A DNA stretch of 64,000 bases, taken from Bathymodiolus brooksi. Taxonomy: Eukaryota; Mollusca; Bivalvia; Mytilida; Modiolidae. The stretch is from positions 83,627,095-83,691,094 of the forward strand of contig OY804579.1 of the NCBI GenBank assembly GCA_963680875.1. Reading direction: 5' to 3'. Positions 60,360 through 64,000 of this stretch are shown in pieces. The translations under genes were made by a program, and so were the position numbers. The notes below the pieces were generated by a model that worked only from the letters and a program-made list of their open reading frames with translations, did no database searches and had not been told where the DNA came from. The first letter of the stretch is position 1, and each line of letters begins with the position of its first letter.

Positions 60360-60942
60360 TGCCATGCAGCTGCACTTAAAATTTGGGCTCATTTTGACTT
60401 GATATGAAGCAATAATGGTCAATCAAAGAAATTTCTGATCATAGTAAAGGTAGCCATCTTTGAATGGAGGGTGGGGCTGTCTGACACAATTTCAAAAAAA
60501 GAAATACTCAAGTACTACCCCAAGCCAAATCTGATTTAATTTCGTTCAGTGGGTTCTAAGAAGATATCAATGTGATTTATTTTTATCCAAATACATGTTA
60601 AAATTGCCTAATTCATAAAAATTCATTGCCACACATCAGCAGTTAAAATATGAGCTTACTTTGGCTTATTTAAAGTAGCAATAGACAATTAAAGAAATTT
60701 TTATTTTTAGTAATGGCTGTGATTCTAAATGGAGAGCTGAGCAGCTGTCACAGACAATTTTGAAAGGGGACCACCTAAGGCCCATCCCAACAAATCAAAG
60801 CTTGGTTTGGTTTAATCTCTGTTCAGTCACAAAGGAGAAGATTGCATGACTTGTGAACAGCTTACAACCTACAATGTACGAAATGAACAGATGCCCAGTG
60901 ATGGCAAAAACTCACATGGCCTTTGGCCAGGTGAACTAAAAT
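60360..60942 (+). mobile_element. Worn HINE-like element with U2-type repeats
   Basis: Two eroded U2 units (AAGAAATTTCTGATCATAGT; AAGAAATTTTTATTTTTAGT; TTTTGAAAGGGGACCACCTA) and the right end CCCAGTGATGGCAAAAACTC, ending in a hairpin ACTCACATGGCC/GGCCAGGTGAACT near 60909-60938. It shows that U2 arrays exist outside the composite at 18303. Confidence 0.6.
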
Positions 60943-61550
60943 TTACAAAAGCTAAATAAAGTACAGTAATTTCTTATTTACCTTCACATTTTGCATGTCA
61001 GCAATTACACTTGTAAATTACAATCATTTTAACCAGAAAATCAATAAATATATATCACATTTCACATCTTACATTGTATTTAGTTCTACTTGACACAGCT
61101 CATAAGAGGAAATTAACTTTATATATATTTTCCTTGTAAAATAATCATTGACATATGGAAATATGTTTGGCAAATGGAAAAATTATGTGATAACTATTTT
61201 TAATTAATTATTTCCCTTGTTAGTTCGAGGACTCTTATGATGATAAAACAGAAAATCTATTATTTGATTAAGTGAAACATTTAACTTCTTAGTTTTAATG
61301 AAACAAAGCTTTTAAAGAAATCAAAAAGAACATGATAGCTTGTTCATTGATTTCTAACATTTGCTAAATTACATTTTAAAGGAAAAATTTCTAAACTTCT
61401 TTTTAAGTGCAAGTCCATGAGAAAACCATGCAAACCACCCAAAAACTTATACAATGAATATTACAGTTGTTTGACTTTTTATGTATTTTCTGTAAGAGAC
61501 CATGTTAGACGATTAAAAATAACTAAATACAAAATCTTCTTTTAAAATGG
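60943..61550. other. AT-rich sequence without recognised features
   Basis: Nothing supported on either strand. Confidence 0.4.
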
Positions 61551-61823
61551 TCGGGTTAGGTTTATGGTGTTTAACACCACTTTCAACAATATTTCAGTTA
61601 TATCGTGGTGGTCAGTTTTATTGTTGGAGGAAACCGGAATACCCGGAAAAAACCCACTGACCTGTTGCAAGTCACTAACAAAACTTTATCACATAATGTT
61701 GTATCAAGTACACCTCGTCTGACTGGGGTTTGAACTCAAAACTTCAGTGGTGATAGGCATTAATAATTACATAGGTAGTTGTAAATCCAACTACCATACG
61801 ATCATGACCACGACAGTCCCTTC
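61551..61823 (-). mobile_element. V-SINE (RUDI-like), full length
   Basis: Near complete copy with box B GAGTTCAAACCCC, V core TTCCGGGTATTCCGGTTTCC and head TAGTTGGATTTACAACTACC. Confidence 0.75.
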
Positions 61824-62660
61824 TTTTAAAATTACCAATGCAACTAACTGGACTGTATAATGAGCAACACAGCGAGCGTCTTATAAGAAACAGAAACTGT
61901 TTATCTTAGGCGAGCACCTAGGTTCATTCCAGGATTTTTGGTGGGGTCTGTCTTGCTTATTTTTTTTTTTCTGTGTTGTTTTTCTTTTGTATGTCTTTGT
62001 TCTTTTTCTTGTAACCAATGCTGCCTGTGTGTCTATGGATTGTCTATTCTTGATTGCCCCTGCAGTTTTTCACTTAACGTTTATTTATTATACAACATAA
62101 AAAAAAATGCTTTGTTGAAAAAAAAAATAACTGCCAAATTTAGATCAAAATTGATTTAACAATTATCTTGATGAAGACCATTTTTGTCTATGGTAATATG
62201 ATGTACCATAAATAATAGTGCAAAATATAGAGAAAAAACATCAGAATCCTACAAGGATATTAAAGAAAGGACAAATTACCCACAAATCAATAGCTGCAGG
62301 AAGACGGGAAGTCTCTTTAACCTAATAACTTCTCTCCTGCGTTAGTTTTTATAGAAATGTCATCTCCATCTGAGTAATTACGGCCATGTCACATCATTAG
62401 TGTTAAGCCCGGTATACACGATGCAAGTTTTGCATCCAAGTCTCCATTCAAGTTTCTTGAATTCAAGTTTTTTGATCGTGTATACCATACAAGAAACTTG
62501 AATCAAAAAACTTGAACGGACTTGGATGGAATAGAAATGCATCCTATTTTTTTTCAACTTGGATGGAACTTGGATGGAGATTGGCCAATCAGAAAACAGA
62601 ATCCTTATCAGCATCAATTTGTGAATGTAAATAATAACAACTACACGTGTTGTGCGAAGA

Positions 62661-62760
62661 TGGCGGGTAAAGAGGAAACTCCAAAATGTAGGAAAAAGAC
62701 AGTTACATGGACTATTGAAATGATTGAAGATCTAATAGACTTCATAGAAATACATCTCAT
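62661..62760 (+). pseudogene. Remnant of a MADF/Myb-like Harbinger protein
   Basis: The reading starts at ATG in AAGATGGCGGGTAAAG and gives MAGKEETPKCRKKTVTWTIE then MIEDLIDFIE, resembling the first helix of a MADF/Myb-type domain of the second protein of Harbinger elements. It then runs into unrelated sequence, so only the N-terminus survives. The start codon overlaps a YY1-like motif. Confidence 0.5.
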
Positions 62761-62850
62761 CGTTGCCTTCGAAGCCATTTACGAGCCCATGTTGACCTCT
62801 TTTTGGAGCTTAATCTCCTTCGCAGTACACTTGTACATAATAATGGAATA
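62757..62850 (-). pseudogene. Remnant of a Harbinger transposase N-terminus
   Basis: The minus-strand reading SVLRRRLSSKKRSTWARKWL then RRQR resembles the RRR…W.R.WLRRR segment before the DDE domain of Harbinger transposases. It stops at once on reaching the MADF-like remnant, as expected if an internal deletion fused two convergent genes. Confidence 0.45.
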
Positions 62851-63039
62851 CAAAGGGCAGCACCCTCCTCTCCTCCCAAAAATGTCATTTTGTTTGTTGT
62901 ATCTCCCGCCAAAACTTGTGTGTATTCATCAAAATTTCTTGCATCGTGTATACACAAACTTGAATTCAAGTTTTCTTGATCCAAGTTTTCTTGAATGGAG
63001 ACTTGGATGCAAAACTTGTATCGTGTATACCGGGTTTTA

Positions 63040-63229
63040 TATACAAGTTTAAGTGATGCCTTCCATCAAAACCTCTCACGATAATCAATATTAAGTGATG
63101 TGATATCTAACTATGTAGACAACAAACTGACCTGACATAAAAAAAATCTGTCAGAAAAATAAGAATTTATTATAAAAACTGATATATAAAAAAAATGACT
63201 TGTTAAATGACCAGATACAATATTACATG
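63040..63229. other. AT-rich sequence
   Basis: Nothing recognised. Confidence 0.4.
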
Positions 63230-63407
63230 CAGGGCTTTCAATATTTTTAAAGTGTACCAGTACTTCACTATTTACATGCAGCACTTTTCCTTAAAATGTG
63301 AAAAATTTTCATGAATATCTTTATGCAACACTCTTTGAAATTAGGAGTTACCAATTACCATTTAAGTGGGTAGAAGTACCTGGTACCGTCCCTAATTGAA
63401 AGGTCTG
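63230..63407. mobile_element. hAT-like MITE copy
   Basis: CAGGGCTTTCAAT at the left and ATTGAAAGGTCTG at the right are inverted repeats. TACATG lies directly outside both ends (six bases, shorter than the usual eight). Same family and orientation as 38922-39095. Confidence 0.65.
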
Positions 63408-64000
63408 TACATGTACTTATTCAATACATTTCAGTGGGAGTTGGAACATTTCATGGAATTAATAGGATTAGAATCTTGATAAATGCATGCATCCTAACAA
63501 TCGACAGTGGCTTAACATTTAGGACACTTAACTTCATTTACTGACCAGTGAAAGCTATTCTGAGTTAAACCAGGGTGTCTATATGAATGGATGCATCCTT
63601 ACAACCCAGAGTCAGTGTCTTGACATACACTGATATAGAACATTTTAACTTCCTTCACTGACCAGTAATAGACATTGTGAGTGACATCAGAGTGTCTAAA
63701 TAGTCAGTAAATGTACTAGTAATAATTCACCATGACAGACTTCAGTTTGATTTTATAACTCTATTAACTCAAGTCTAAATCAAATAGAGTCTAAATATAC
63801 TTGATGTATCATCCATTTGACCTTTTGAATTAAGTTATGTTTAACCTACCTAGCTACAGGACAGGATTATCAGCATTTAATGCTATAAGATGGAGGAAAA
63901 ATAACATTATGAAAAGAAATTAAGAAAAATATTTCATCAAATTTTAAATGCTTTAAGCATCTTCTAATATCACATTACAGCATTACCTAAAAAACCAAAC
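63408..64000. other. Right edge of window
   Basis: AT-rich. A local repeat TGAATGGATGCATCCT/GAATCTTGATAAATGCATGC with ACTTCATT(T)ACTGACCAGT suggests a diverged duplication of about 110 bp (63480-63560 and 63590-63680). No exon was seen. Confidence 0.4.

Larger units (their letters stand above)
62406..63036. mobile_element. PIF/Harbinger-type non-autonomous element
   Basis: The 3-bp target duplication TTA is at 62403-62405 and 63037-63039. Terminal inverted repeats of about 47 bp begin A(G/A)CCCGGTATACACGAT and run through TTTTGCATCCAAGTCTCCAT with about two differences. The end repeats contain further CAAGTTT-type copies. The TTA duplication and the two remnant ORFs inside point to PIF/Harbinger. 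Length is 631 bp. Confidence 0.82.

Noticed and set aside
48207..64000. Search for an upstream FAM13 first exon
   Set aside because: No minus-strand segment with a good donor in the right phase and a credible start was found; the 5' exon may lie outside the window or be non-coding.

Overview
This window is AT-rich, intron-dominated animal DNA, most likely from a mollusc and probably a bivalve. The evidence for that is the repeat content: many tRNA-headed SINEs carrying the V-SINE core (the RUDI type described from molluscs), terminal-hairpin elements with central tandem arrays that resemble the pearl/HINE elements of bivalves, and mariner, hAT and Harbinger-like small elements. Species cannot be settled from the window.

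The one host gene I can support is a FAM13-family RhoGAP gene on the minus strand. I assembled 23 consecutive coding exons by eye from splice sites and reading phase, running from 48206 (5' side) to 723 (3' side). They give 912 in-frame codons with every intron phase matching. The RhoGAP domain is in exons 1-4 (48.2-40.7 kb), a Pro-rich and acidic linker in exons 5-14, and the conserved C-terminal FAM13 helical region in exons 15-23 (12.2-0.7 kb). Both ends of the gene are missing: exon 1 opens with a 3' splice site whose upstream exon I could not find, and the last conserved C-terminal domain must lie left of position 1. Exons fill only about 4 percent of the window.

Layout: 0-6.5 kb holds exons 16-23 among SINEs. 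7.5-10.1 kb is a HINE-like element built of about 165-bp repeats. 10.5-17.5 kb holds exons 10-15 with mariner and hAT MITEs. 18.3-22.3 kb is a second, composite HINE-like element. 23.0-24.1 kb is a 1.1-kb mariner-ended element with a possible internal promoter. 24.1-28.1 kb holds exons 6-9 and a third HINE-like element. 29.0-35.2 kb is a 39-50-bp satellite split by an uninterrupted Penelope-like reverse transcriptase ORF of 748 codons, antisense to the host gene. 38.8-48.2 kb holds exons 1-5, a foldback, a 1-kb TIR element and a tandem-array element dense in nuclear-receptor-type sites. 48.2-64 kb has no host exon I can see; it holds a 2-kb inverted duplication of an intron-bearing pseudogene, a SINE-rich tandem duplication, worn HINE-like copies and a Harbinger-type element with TTA target duplications.

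The most unusual items are the Penelope-like RT inside its satellite, the regularly spaced YY1-like and nuclear-receptor-like motifs inside tandem-array mobile elements, and the inverted pseudogene pair.
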